From: an uncultured Photobacterium sp.
GTDB lineage: Bacteria > Pseudomonadota > Gammaproteobacteria > Enterobacterales > Vibrionaceae
NCBI RefSeq assembly: GCF_947502415.1
Contig: NZ_CANMZV010000001.1
Location: 1-64,000 of the forward strand
Direction of reading: 5' to 3'
Length of the DNA stretch: 64,000 nucleotides
Position 1 is the stretch's first letter, and the number at the start of each line of letters is the position of its first letter. A model generated the notes under the pieces. It had not been told where the DNA came from. It did not search any database and saw only the letters and a program-made list of their open reading frames with translations. Below, in pieces: positions 55,917-64,000 of this stretch. Made by a program: the position numbers and the translations under genes.

Positions 55917-57101
55917 TTACAAACGGCAACTACTCATCTTAAAGCGATAGTCGTTGCCAATTTCATCATCAAACGTTTCGTTAATGACCTCACCTGCACG
56001 CTCAGCCAGGTTCAAGTTCAACTTACTGTAATCTGTTAGGTAAAATGAGATATTTCCGTTATCGTTTTCTGAAGTTGTCTCTCTTACGACGCCATCTGTA
56101 AAATCGAAAATATTGATAGTGGCATCCTGCTCACCATTGTATGTAATTTGGATCAGGCCGCTGGGAACAAAGTATTCGTTAGTGTTTTGGTAATAGGTGC
56201 CGACATACTTGATTGTTCCTTGTCGTTCCCATTCCTGTGTTTTTTGACCCGAGACTTGACCTTGTGATCCAACACCATCAAAGTGCCAGGTTCCTGAAAT
56301 GCTGTTTGCTCCGATATTTACAGAAAACTTAGCAATATCGTCATAATCAGGATTGGTACTTCCAATACTTAGCGGTTGGCTTCCGCCTTTTAATTCCAAA
56401 GGCTTACCAAGAATACCAATATGTACATAGTCATCTTGTTCAGATAAAACAGCACCACGGGCACGAAGTCCTACAGGATCAATTGCGACTCCAAATAGAC
56501 CGCTGTCATCACCACTGTATTCACCGTAATAAACGCCACTAATATTGCATCTTAGCGTTTCATTAAAATGTTCTATTGCTTGTTGAGCACTAGGTATGTT
56601 GATATCGATGTATTGAGATAACAGTGTCGAAATATCATTTACACCTTGGTCTGATGTTATGTCGATATTACTCATGTCGACATCGTTTGAAAGGTATGCG
56701 CGTAACCTTTCGCTTATTTGAATTCCGTTTTCAGGGGCTTTATCTTTATCTAACGCCATTAAAACACGTACCATGTTCACGTTTTCAGTGTCAGATGGGT
56801 AAAGAAGGTTTGTCATTTCAATCGGCGTAACAATCGGACTCGCATCAGCCTCGCCAAGCGATAGCGAGCCGATCGAAAACTTGATCTTTTCTCCTTCTTT
56901 GTACTGAAATCGACCTGCACTTTCTGTAACCCCTGCCTGTGATTCCGTACGATAAGTCACGCCACTGACGGCTGCATCTCTAAAATATCCAGTGTTAACT
57001 GTTTTCTCTGTATTAGTGTTTTCATTTGTAGAACCACTACCACACCCCTGTAGGTATAATGCACTTAGTATTAATGCTAGTGCTGTTTTATTTGTTTTCA
57101 T
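55917..57101 (-). CDS. Predicted lipoprotein, function unknown
   Basis: A 394-residue exported lipoprotein: MKTNKTALALILSALYLQGC has a clear lipobox with Cys20, followed by a Ser/Asn/Thr linker. The next ~50 residues (FRDAAVSGVTYRTES, GRFQYKEGEKIKFSIGSLSLG) resemble a short domain frequent in Shewanella/Vibrio lipoproteins. The rest is beta-rich with two Cys far apart. The start at complement 57101 gives a proper signal peptide; an in-frame codon 42 bases upstream does not. No functional family was recognised. Confidence 0.7.
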   Translation of the reverse strand: MKTNKTALALILSALYLQGCGSGSTNENTNTEKTVNTGYFRDAAVSGVTYRTESQAGVTESAGRFQYKEGEKIKFSIGSLSLGEADASPIVTPIEMTNLLYPSDTENVNMVRVLMALDKDKAPENGIQISERLRAYLSNDVDMSNIDITSDQGVNDISTLLSQYIDINIPSAQQAIEHFNETLRCNISGVYYGEYSGDDSGLFGVAIDPVGLRARGAVLSEQDDYVHIGILGKPLELKGGSQPLSIGSTNPDYDDIAKFSVNIGANSISGTWHFDGVGSQGQVSGQKTQEWERQGTIKYVGTYYQNTNEYFVPSGLIQITYNGEQDATINIFDFTDGVVRETTSENDNGNISFYLTDYSKLNLNLAERAGEVINETFDDEIGNDYRFKMSSCRL

Positions 57102-57607
57102 AGCTATCTCCGATAAGGCTAATTTTAGTGTTAATGAAAACACAAGTTCAAAAACTAATGGGTATAGTGAATCCCATTAGAAAAACACAGTGTAAAATCA
57201 CTGTATTTATGTGATTTTTGTAATCGACTTCAGCACTGGTGCTATTTTGAAAACATTTAATTGGGATTGGTTTTTTAAATCCTACATAAAAGTCTTCTAC
57301 TTGAAAGTTAGAAGTGACAATTTGACTGTCACGTTCCTTATACATACACGTATTTCATTGCAATCAGCGTAACTTGTAGCGGTAAACTACGAACTTTTTA
57401 TGCTTTGGTAAAATAATCAATCAATAATTAAAAAATTAATCATTTAAATACAGTTGGTTATGCATCCCGAGGTTAAGTGCGCACTTAGTTGTGTAAGATT
57501 TTTGTTTTGAGAACGTCATCACAAAATTTGTTTATTGTTGTGTAAATCTTGTGATGTGTTTTTGAGGCTGTTTATAATTGATGCCTATATCAATAGGTCA
57601 CTGTTTT
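57102..57607. other. AT-rich divergent region
   Basis: About 500 bases, strongly AT-rich, between the lipoprotein and the ToxR-like gene. It holds T/A runs and the motif TGTGTAA near 57492 and 57540, but no gene or clear operator. Confidence 0.5.
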
Positions 57608-58243
57608 ATGAAAATAAATATAACGAGTAATATTTATCTCGATATGGAAATGTTGAGAGTTGTGTGTTTTGATGACGAGAGCAGTGAATCTTTTTATAAG
57701 CTATCGCCATCGGAGGCCAATATTTTAAGCTATCTTGTTGATAGAAATGGCCAATTAGTCTCGAAGGATGAGTTGATAGCGTTTGGGTGGAAAGGCAGGG
57801 TTGTGGGGAACAACTCTTTAAATGTTGCAATTCACAACTTAAGGAAGGTGCTATCTGTCAGTGAAGATATAAAACTGGAAAACATACCTAGAAGAGGATA
57901 TGTTTATTCTAGTAGTTACATTGAATATGATAATAGGGAAGTCGTCTCTAAAAATAAAGAGCGAGTTAATATCAATGTGCGGCATGAAAATCTTATCAGT
58001 AGGAAGACCTTTCAGTTCATTAGACTAATGATACTCGTGTTCGCTAATTTGGTATTTTTCAGGTTTTATCTGATGACGTATATAGATGTTGTTGATGTGG
58101 AATGTAAGAGAAATCATTTAGGTATTGCCTGTTACTCTAAAGATAGTGCAATTGGTGCGCATGTTGACGATATAAGTAAAGGGGTTAGTGTTTTGTCTGA
58201 GTTAAACTCCACAAATAAGGAGATAACATGGTCAAAATTATAA
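57608..58243 (+). CDS. ToxR-like membrane-bound winged-helix regulator
   Basis: A 211-residue protein. The N-terminal ~100 residues form an OmpR/PhoB-type winged helix (LSPSEANILSYLVDRNGQLVSKDELIAFGW ... NVAIHNLRKVLS ... ENIPRRGYVY). A linker, a single membrane segment near residues 138-158 (LMILVFANLVFFRFYLM) and a short periplasmic tail with two Cys follow. This is the ToxR/TcpP/CadC layout: DNA binding in the cytoplasm, sensing outside. It overlaps the next gene by 16 bases. The start is uncertain (ATG at 57581 also possible). Target genes unknown. Confidence 0.75.
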   Translation: MKINITSNIYLDMEMLRVVCFDDESSESFYKLSPSEANILSYLVDRNGQLVSKDELIAFGWKGRVVGNNSLNVAIHNLRKVLSVSEDIKLENIPRRGYVYSSSYIEYDNREVVSKNKERVNINVRHENLISRKTFQFIRLMILVFANLVFFRFYLMTYIDVVDVECKRNHLGIACYSKDSAIGAHVDDISKGVSVLSELNSTNKEITWSKL

Positions 58244-58707
58244 TGAAAAGTTTAAAGTTACTTTTAATCGCTAATGTTATCTTTTCGATCGTCTTTATCA
58301 CTTTGGTTTATGTTAATGGTCTCGGTTGTAGCTTTTCAATGAAGTATTGGTTGCCGGATGCTCCATTTGATATTTATGCCACTTGTCACGCAGGAACTGT
58401 GAACCTAAGAGTTTCTGATAAAGAAAAACCGTCCAATACTATTTTGGAGCTTGAAGGATTACTATTTCCTATTTTTGATTATCAGATGGTATATGTAAAA
58501 GAAATTGATACAAAAAATTTAAATCAAACAGAACAATATCCATTTAAAGTTGGTTTGGAAAATAATTTTTTAATGAGTTCAGCTATAAAAAGGTTTAATC
58601 ATAAGTGGGTGGGTGTGTTTGCAAGTAGTCCGATTGATATCGCTTATCTTGCTCAGATCGATGGCTATCTCAATATGCAGGATCGGTTGAGACTTAAGCA
58701 GGATTGA
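58228..58707 (+). CDS. Small membrane-anchored partner of ToxR-like regulator
   Basis: A 159-residue protein with one N-terminal membrane segment (about 8-28) and a periplasmic domain containing two Cys (GCSF and ATCH). AAGGAG lies 5 bases before the ATG, inside the end of the upstream gene, so the pair is co-translated. Position and topology mirror ToxS/TcpH, which stabilise their membrane regulators, but no sequence motif proves this. Function is inferred from context only. Confidence 0.6.
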   Translation: MVKIIMKSLKLLLIANVIFSIVFITLVYVNGLGCSFSMKYWLPDAPFDIYATCHAGTVNLRVSDKEKPSNTILELEGLLFPIFDYQMVYVKEIDTKNLNQTEQYPFKVGLENNFLMSSAIKRFNHKWVGVFASSPIDIAYLAQIDGYLNMQDRLRLKQD

Positions 58708-58799
58708 CACAGTGTTGTATCGTCTGATTTTACCTGCATTATTAAATAATCACTTATGGTGGTGATTGTTTGGGTTTATCTTTTCGTAATAATTGCGAG

Positions 58800-58815
58800 T
58801 TATGTTATAACATAA
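58800..58815 (+). promoter_or_regulatory. Zur-like operator palindrome
   Basis: TTATGTTATAACATAA is a perfect 16-base palindrome. Its TGTTATAACA core matches the Zur box of gammaproteobacteria (consensus around ATGTTATAACAT). It lies 24 bases upstream of the DUF1007-NicO operon. Confidence 0.65.
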
Positions 58816-58839
58816 CAATAAATAAAAGGCGTTAGCATT

Positions 58840-59598
58840 ATGAAAAAACACCATCTCCATCACTTTCGGCAACGAACCCATTTATTCAGACGAGCCTCTC
58901 GTTTTGTCAGTAATGTCTATCGCCAATTATCAAATTACAAACATTTATCGCGATGGCCACGTAAGAGCCTATTGCTTTGGGCGTTAGCGGTATTTGTGGT
59001 GCCGACTGTGCAAGCCCATCCTCATTCCTGGGTTGATATGAAAACCTATATCGAAGGTAAGGATGGGATGATCACTGGCTTTAAAATGGAGTGGTCTTTT
59101 GATGCGATGACCTCGGCTTACATGCTTGATGGTGAAGATGTTTCTTCCGAAAACGAGCAGGAAACCTTTCGTAAGATCTCGGCATCGGTGCTAGAAAATA
59201 TGAAGTACGAACACTACTTCACTTACTTTTATGATGGCGATAATCCGATTAAGTACAAAGTGGCCCATAGCGAGAAACTAACGCGTGACAGAGCTAAGTT
59301 AGTACTCAGTTTTGAGCTTCCTTTTTCAAAGCCAAAGCCGGTTACACGAGATTCGTTGCGTTTATTGATTTTTGAGCCGAGTTACTATGTTGATATGGCG
59401 TGGAAATCGGCAAACGATGTTGTCTTGTCGGCTGAGCTTGCCCGCCAATGTCAGCTGGAAATGATTGAGCCTAATCCGACTTCTGAGCAAATGAGCTATG
59501 CGATGTCTTTGCCTACTGACGCCGATCCGGATAATGCGCTGGGACAGCTGTTTACCCAGACAGTGAAAATCCATTGTGCGGGTATTCCTGCTGCCTAA
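58840..59598 (+). CDS. DUF1007 exported protein
   Basis: A 252-residue member of the DUF1007 family, periplasmic and usually encoded beside NicO-type metal permeases. An unusually long basic, His-rich N-region (MKKHHLHHFRQRTHLFRR) precedes the hydrophobic signal LLLWALAVFVVPTVQA, with cleavage giving mature HPHSWVDMKTYIEG, whose HxHxW start is a likely metal ligand. AAAGG lies upstream of the ATG. It overlaps the stop of the next gene's start region (TAATG). The Zur-like site suggests zinc deficiency control (inference). Confidence 0.75.
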   Translation: MKKHHLHHFRQRTHLFRRASRFVSNVYRQLSNYKHLSRWPRKSLLLWALAVFVVPTVQAHPHSWVDMKTYIEGKDGMITGFKMEWSFDAMTSAYMLDGEDVSSENEQETFRKISASVLENMKYEHYFTYFYDGDNPIKYKVAHSEKLTRDRAKLVLSFELPFSKPKPVTRDSLRLLIFEPSYYVDMAWKSANDVVLSAELARQCQLEMIEPNPTSEQMSYAMSLPTDADPDNALGQLFTQTVKIHCAGIPAA

Positions 59599-60743
59599 TG
59601 AGTACTCGTCAGCCCAAAAGAAAAATAACCATGAACCAACCTTCTTCTCAATCAGAGCGTAACGAAATGGTAAGACATCGGGCTCACCGAGGTCGTTGGT
59701 GTGTAGCCGCTATTGTCTCATCAGCCTTAGCAATCGGGTTATATCAGTTGTGGTTGTTGTGGCCATCACTGGTGGTTGCCAGTATTCAGTGGCAGCGCGA
59801 GGTAAACGCTCAACTGGCAGACTTGTTATACGATGCCAAGGCAAACCCGTTGATTGCTGGTGGATACCTGGCCGGATTCAGTTTTCTTTATGGCATGCTT
59901 CACTCATTAGGGCCGGGGCATGGCAAAGTGATTGTTACTACCTACCTCGCGACCCATCCGACGAAGGTAAAAGCAAGTCTGATGCTTACAGTTATTTCAG
60001 CTTTGTGTCAGGCATTGGTCGCGATTGTATTGGTGAGTGTTTTGGTTTGGGGCTTTAGCGCGTCAATGCGTGCGGTTAATCAAAAGGCGATGATTTTTGT
60101 GTCGCTGAGCTTTGCGTTGGTAGCTGTGCTGGGAGCACTGATTTGCTGGAAGGCGATAAAGCATATTTATTACTCAATGCGGCATTCTAAGCTTCAGGTG
60201 ATGGCTTTGACGCCGTTGTCAGCTCAATCACCTGACGAAACCGGACAGCTTGCGTTAGAGTCAGCGGCTCACTCTTCAGCCCAGCCTTTTGCAGGCAAGC
60301 CTTCTTTAGCTGAGAACCATCACCATCATTACGAAGGGTGTGGTTGTGGTCACCAGCATGTCGCTGATGCTGAAGCGATTAACCGGGCTTCCACATGGAG
60401 GGAGTATGTCGGTATTGTGGCAACGATTGGGATTAGGCCTTGCACCGGTGCCATTATGGTACTTCTGTTTGCCAATATGGTCGGAATGTATTGGATGGGA
60501 GTCATTAGTGCGGTGGTGATGGCGGCAGGGACAGCACTTACAACCTCCCTCATTGCGATGATGACTTTAACTGGTAAGCATTTGGTTAAGCGCTATCTGA
60601 TGGCCGGCAACAATAGTAGCAAGACGGGCTGGAAACTGGCTGGTTACTATCTACAGCTTTTGGGCGGTATATTGCTGGTGGTTATTGGACTATTGCTGAT
60701 GGGCGGGCAGGATTACGGTATTTCTCCGGTGTTTTCTGTTTAA
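59598..60743 (+). CDS. NicO/RcnA-like metal transporter
   Basis: A 381-residue membrane protein of the NicO family (nickel/cobalt-type permeases and exporters). Six or more helices; signature HSLGPGHGKVIVTTYLATHP near residue 105 and the second repeat GIRPCTGAIMVLLFANMVG. A cytoplasmic or periplasmic His/Cys-rich loop (NHHHHYEGCGCGHQH) around residue 245 could bind metal. The ATG at 59598 overlaps the DUF1007 stop; a second ATG at 59631 is possible. Because of the Zur-like box the metal may be zinc; substrate and direction are not proven. Confidence 0.8.
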   Translation: MSTRQPKRKITMNQPSSQSERNEMVRHRAHRGRWCVAAIVSSALAIGLYQLWLLWPSLVVASIQWQREVNAQLADLLYDAKANPLIAGGYLAGFSFLYGMLHSLGPGHGKVIVTTYLATHPTKVKASLMLTVISALCQALVAIVLVSVLVWGFSASMRAVNQKAMIFVSLSFALVAVLGALICWKAIKHIYYSMRHSKLQVMALTPLSAQSPDETGQLALESAAHSSAQPFAGKPSLAENHHHHYEGCGCGHQHVADAEAINRASTWREYVGIVATIGIRPCTGAIMVLLFANMVGMYWMGVISAVVMAAGTALTTSLIAMMTLTGKHLVKRYLMAGNNSSKTGWKLAGYYLQLLGGILLVVIGLLLMGGQDYGISPVFSV

Positions 60744-60749
60744 ATGAAA

Positions 60750-60782
60750 AAGCCCTGTGATGTTTCTCATGACAGGGCTTAT
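60750..60782 (+). terminator. Bidirectional terminator
   Basis: Stem AAGCCCTGT / ACAGGGCTT with a ~14-base loop, between the convergent NicO and EEP genes. Confidence 0.65.
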
Positions 60783-60810
60783 TGATTTCAGTCAGATCCG
60801 CGAATTAAGG

Positions 60811-62175
60811 CTACTTCGTCAGGTCAAAATCGACCCACACCAGACGGTGGTCAGAAGAGACACCTTTGCTGTTACCTAGTTCTTTATCGTAAACAAGATG
60901 GTAGCCGGCTTCATCGCTTGCCGGCCAGAATACGCCAGAGTCTGTTACAGTCAGGTTTTCAGATGGGATTACGTGGTCGAGGCGAAGACCACTCTTACTA
61001 GTGATGTGATCAATGTACGGTGTGTTTTTGTTGTCACCGGTGCAGATTTCTAGATCGAAACATTCCGGACCGCCTTTACTGGTTGGGGTTTGGGAGCCGA
61101 TTGTCGCGTGAATGTTTACCAGCGGACTCTTTTGCAGATCGTTAATGGCTGTCAGATCGCCATCCCCCTGAATTGGATCGGCGTTCAGATCACCTGCAAT
61201 AACGAATTTGCTGCCTGCTGCAAGGCCGCCTGTAATGCCTTTGTCATCATACATGTAGTTGTCTGATTCGATGTAGTCTTTCCAGAACTCGATTTCAGCA
61301 TGATTTCGGATGACATTGTGGTTTGCCGCATTTGCCCAGATTGGCGGGGTAGGGTGCGAAACCAGGAAGTGAATGACTTGTTCGCCGGAAGGTGTCGGGA
61401 TAATAATCGGCAGATCCGCGTGGTTTTTCGATGAAAGCGGGAACTGCTGCCAGGCTTCATCACTGTACCAGTTGTCACCACAACTCTTGCCTGCCGGGAT
61501 CTTAGTTGGGTCATCACATTTCACTATTTTCAGGTTGGTTTCGCCAGGCATATCTTTCCATTTGAAGTTCTGGAAAGTACGGATGTTGTTTTTATCAATT
61601 TTAAATTGGGAGAAAACGGCAAAGGCATACTGCCCGTGGTAATTACCAAAGCCCCATGCATCATTACCTTTATTTGTGTTGCCGAACTTATAGTCTAAAT
61701 CGTAGCCGCTAGGCTTACCGGTATTGGTTGCTATATTTTGTTTGTAATTGAAACTGATTGGTTTCTGGCCATTTTGAGCATGAGCTAAATAGTTATCATG
61801 GAAGCCGTTTAGGGCTCTCATGTCTTCGCCTTTACCGTCGTTATTGAATTCAGCCAGCAGGAAAACATTCGGGCGGGTACGCTGAATGCTTTCGGCAACG
61901 TTGCGGATCTGGATAACTTTTTTCGCTGTTGCTTTCTCTGCATCTGTTAATGATGCGTCATTGTTATTGTAACGCTGAATAAGCGTAGATTGTTCATTGC
62001 GTTTTAGCGCCATTTCGGCAACAAGATCTTCATAAGAGGCACGGTCAAAAGAGAGATTATAAGTTGCAAAGCGGGCTTCAGTGAAAGTGTGGGGAGTTTC
62101 GTCATTATTCGTGCTACAGCCAGCTAGTGCAGCCAGGGCAATGGATGCAGCAATTATGCTTCGGGAAAATTTCAT
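60811..62175 (-). CDS. Exported endonuclease/exonuclease/phosphatase (EEP)-family lipoprotein
   Basis: A 454-residue lipoprotein (MKFSRSIIAASIALAALAGC, Cys20) with the EEP fold of DNase I-like phosphoesterases. Motifs in order: ATYNLSFDR, FLLAEFNNDG (metal Glu), FLVSHPTPP, FVIAGDLNADP and the C-terminal SSDHRLVWVDF (Asp-His). It probably hydrolyses a phosphodiester or phosphomonoester outside the cytoplasm; substrate unknown. The start at complement 62175 gives the canonical signal; an in-frame codon 36 bases upstream does not. Confidence 0.8.
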   Translation of the reverse strand: MKFSRSIIAASIALAALAGCSTNNDETPHTFTEARFATYNLSFDRASYEDLVAEMALKRNEQSTLIQRYNNNDASLTDAEKATAKKVIQIRNVAESIQRTRPNVFLLAEFNNDGKGEDMRALNGFHDNYLAHAQNGQKPISFNYKQNIATNTGKPSGYDLDYKFGNTNKGNDAWGFGNYHGQYAFAVFSQFKIDKNNIRTFQNFKWKDMPGETNLKIVKCDDPTKIPAGKSCGDNWYSDEAWQQFPLSSKNHADLPIIIPTPSGEQVIHFLVSHPTPPIWANAANHNVIRNHAEIEFWKDYIESDNYMYDDKGITGGLAAGSKFVIAGDLNADPIQGDGDLTAINDLQKSPLVNIHATIGSQTPTSKGGPECFDLEICTGDNKNTPYIDHITSKSGLRLDHVIPSENLTVTDSGVFWPASDEAGYHLVYDKELGNSKGVSSDHRLVWVDFDLTK

Positions 62176-62532
62176 TTTTATTATCCGTAATGGGGTTTGA
62201 ACGTGACGCATCCTACATACTTTTGTTGCAATGTGATTAGTTGCTTATTGTTGGTGTGAGCACAGTCTAACTAATTTGTCTTTGATGACTAAATTGTCGG
62301 CAATAAATAATCTGGTAAGCGTTTTGTTAATCTTGATGTGAGCAAATGATTATTTTGAGAGCGTATAGCGCCTTAGGCGCTGATCATTGAGTGAGTACAA
62401 TGATGCTTTGGATTCTCTAATGATAGTTTTGTCAATTTAATGTGAGATTTGTCCAGAATGGGGGGTATGCGTTAGAAGAATATATGGTTGTTTTGTACTC
62501 TACGGGTTGAATTCATATTGAGGGTTTTATCA
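62176..62532. other. Divergent intergenic region
   Basis: About 360 bases with promoters of the two divergent lipoprotein genes. It contains the short palindrome-like GCGCCTTAGGCGC at 62369. No gene seen. Confidence 0.5.
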
Positions 62533-63501
62533 ATGAGGCGTTTGGTTGTAGCGGGTATGGTAAGCCTTGCTCTTGTAGGGTGTAACTCTGGTTCGTCAGA
62601 TAGTAATACGGCAAAATTTAATTTGGCATTTTCAGATGCGCCAGTTGATAGCCTGAAGAAGGTTTGTGTCGCTTTTGATCAGATTGCTGTAAAGAAGGCC
62701 AACGAGGATGAATCAAGTTGGGGAACAGCGTCATTTGCAGCTGACCAGAGCTCAGCAGAGTGTATCCCTGACAGCTACTCCATACCCGTTGATGCGGACG
62801 GTAATCCTCTGTTTATGGTCATTAACTTAATGGCTTATCAGGGAGATAAATCATTACAGGTTTTAAGTGATGAAGCTCTAGAAGCTGGTGCGTATACGCA
62901 AATGCGTTTGAATGCGATGGCTAGCGGAGATTATGGCGATTCTGCTAATACCCCATTTTCACATGTTGTAACGGATACCGATCAGGTTATGGAGTTGGGT
63001 TATACAAACGCCAATGGCAAGATCATTATCCCTAATTCTTTCAATATTTCGGCATCGTCGGCACCGAAATATACACTTGAATTTGATCTGCGAAAAGGCA
63101 TTGTCGAAAATCAGGCGCATGGATACCGCTTAAAGACAACCGCTATTCGTATGGTGAACAATGAAAGTGTAGCTACTATTAGTGGTTCAGTGGGTTCGTC
63201 TGCTTGTAGTAGCGATATCAGTGATGCTCATGTTTACGTTTATACCGCACCGACTGATGGGAATTACGGAGATATTCAGGAGGGAGGAGAGAATACTCCT
63301 TACGCAACTACTGCTGTTGATTCTTCAACCGGTGCATTTGAGATAGGTTATGTTTCTGTCGGGACTTATGACATTGCCTTAGTGTGTAACGGTAGCGTTG
63401 ATCATCCTGAAGAAGATAACAGCGGTGCCCTGAATATTGAAACGGGTTCAATCCATAAGGATACTGTTCTGACAACAGAAAATCTGACTGTTACGTTCTA
63501 A
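62533..63501 (+). CDS. DUF4382 domain lipoprotein
   Basis: A 322-residue lipoprotein: MRRLVVAGMVSLALVGC with Cys17, then Gly/Ser. Residues ~28-190 match the DUF4382 layout (FNLAFSDAPVDSLKKVCVAFDQI ... YTQMRLNAM). From ~215 a carboxypeptidase-regulatory-like beta-sandwich follows (VATISGSV ... SDAHVYVYT ... TYDIALVCNG). Several Cys could form disulfides. Surface-located protein of unknown role. The ATG at 62533 is chosen for the signal peptide; an in-frame codon at 62488 is too far upstream. Confidence 0.75.
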   Translation: MRRLVVAGMVSLALVGCNSGSSDSNTAKFNLAFSDAPVDSLKKVCVAFDQIAVKKANEDESSWGTASFAADQSSAECIPDSYSIPVDADGNPLFMVINLMAYQGDKSLQVLSDEALEAGAYTQMRLNAMASGDYGDSANTPFSHVVTDTDQVMELGYTNANGKIIIPNSFNISASSAPKYTLEFDLRKGIVENQAHGYRLKTTAIRMVNNESVATISGSVGSSACSSDISDAHVYVYTAPTDGNYGDIQEGGENTPYATTAVDSSTGAFEIGYVSVGTYDIALVCNGSVDHPEEDNSGALNIETGSIHKDTVLTTENLTVTF

Positions 63502-63523
63502 GGGAAATTAACTCCTCCGAATT

Positions 63524-63555
63524 TGAAGCCTGCTTGAATGAGCGGGCTTCTTTAT
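63524..63555 (+). terminator. Terminator after DUF4382 gene
   Basis: Stem GAAGCC(T)GCT / AGC(G)GGCTTC with a ~6-base loop and a short T-rich tail. Confidence 0.6.
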
Positions 63556-63732
63556 TAATAACTATTTTTAAATCAAGTGATTATTCACTAAGCCTCACAT
63601 TTTTCCTCAAACAATGGGCGTAGAATCTTTCGTTATCTCCTAAAGGAGTCAGTGTCAGCCCGGTATTTTCTGTCATCGCCACAGAATGATGCCGAGAGGG
63701 TTGATTGTCGAAAATAAGACTGGAGGGATACC

Positions 63733-64000
63733 ATGACGATAGGCAAATACCTGCGTTGGAAAGATGAAAATGGCAATGAATTCAGACCAGTTTCCCTAAC
63801 TGGTACCGAACTGCTCAACGACCGGACACTTAACAAAAGCACTGCGTTTACTTATGAAGAGCGGGAAGCGTTCCAGCTAAATGGCTTACTCCCTCCACGT
63901 GTTCAGACTTTCGAAGATCAGCTTAATCGTGTTTATGATGGCTTCAGGAATGCTTCGACTGATATAGAAAAATACCTTTTCTTGCGGGCGCTGCAAGACA
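63733..64000 (+). CDS. maeA: NAD-dependent malic enzyme, N-terminal part (cut by window edge)
   Basis: The first 89 codons of an open frame running off the right edge. It begins MTIGKYLRWKDENGNEFRP and includes LLNDRTLNKSTAFTYEERE, FQLNGLLPPRVQT and YLFLRALQD, which match the N-terminal domain of NAD-malic enzyme (malate to pyruvate and CO2). E. coli MaeA has [23 protein letters not shown] at the same place. GGAGGGA lies 5 bases before the ATG. The catalytic part is outside the window. Confidence 0.85.
   Translation, partial: MTIGKYLRWKDENGNEFRPVSLTGTELLNDRTLNKSTAFTYEEREAFQLNGLLPPRVQTFEDQLNRVYDGFRNASTDIEKYLFLRALQD

Noticed and set aside
57608..58243. True ToxR
   Set aside because: Only the domain layout matches; the sequence outside the winged helix does not resemble the vibrio ToxR that I know, so no gene symbol is given.

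Overview
The window looks like a chromosomal segment of a marine gammaproteobacterium of the family Vibrionaceae, most likely a Photobacterium. The reasons are the mal, rbs, torCA, rnb, deaD and modE proteins (all gammaproteobacterial in type), the malE/malK arrangement with MalT and CRP sites, and the presence of a clostridial-type glycine reductase locus, which I recall from deep-sea Photobacterium. The species assignment is inference. No phage, integron, insertion sequence or CRISPR array was seen.

Layout. 1-13.3 kb: maltose/maltodextrin region (malM, a cytoplasmic GH13 amylase, a second malE, a GH133 debranching-type enzyme, then divergent malK and malEFG) with clusters of MalT boxes and CRP sites. 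13.9-25.9 kb: housekeeping and signalling genes (membrane GGDEF cyclase, DUF1415, RNase II, GAF-GGDEF cyclase, DeaD helicase, chemoreceptor, FabG-like SDR, cold-shock protein). 26-29.7 kb: TMAO respiration (torC-torA). 30-36.4 kb: ribose operon rbsDACBK with rbsR downstream and three operator-like palindromes. 36.6-40.7 kb: small membrane protein, ModE, POT peptide transporter and M18 aminopeptidase.

41.6-55.8 kb: the standout region, a self-contained selenocysteine/glycine reductase island. It holds trxB (with an unusual C-terminal thioredoxin-like extension), trxA, two tandem grdA, grdC, grdD, selD, grdE and grdB on the plus strand; grdX on the minus strand; two tandem tRNA-Sec genes; then selA-selB. 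Four genes (grdA1, grdA2, selD, grdB) contain an in-frame TGA at the position where their families carry Sec or Cys, each followed by a potential hairpin. They therefore read as selenoproteins and not as broken genes. All the Sec-specific genes (selA, selB, selC, selD) sit beside their client proteins. The expected output is reductive deamination of glycine to acetyl phosphate and ammonia with electrons from NADPH through TrxB/TrxA. The divergent peptide transporter and aminopeptidase could supply glycine (inference).

55.9-64 kb: accessory genes. These are a lipoprotein, an AT-rich ToxR-like regulator with a membrane partner, a DUF1007-NicO metal transporter pair behind a perfect Zur-like palindrome, an EEP-family lipoprotein, a DUF4382 lipoprotein, and the start of an NAD-type malic enzyme that runs off the window.
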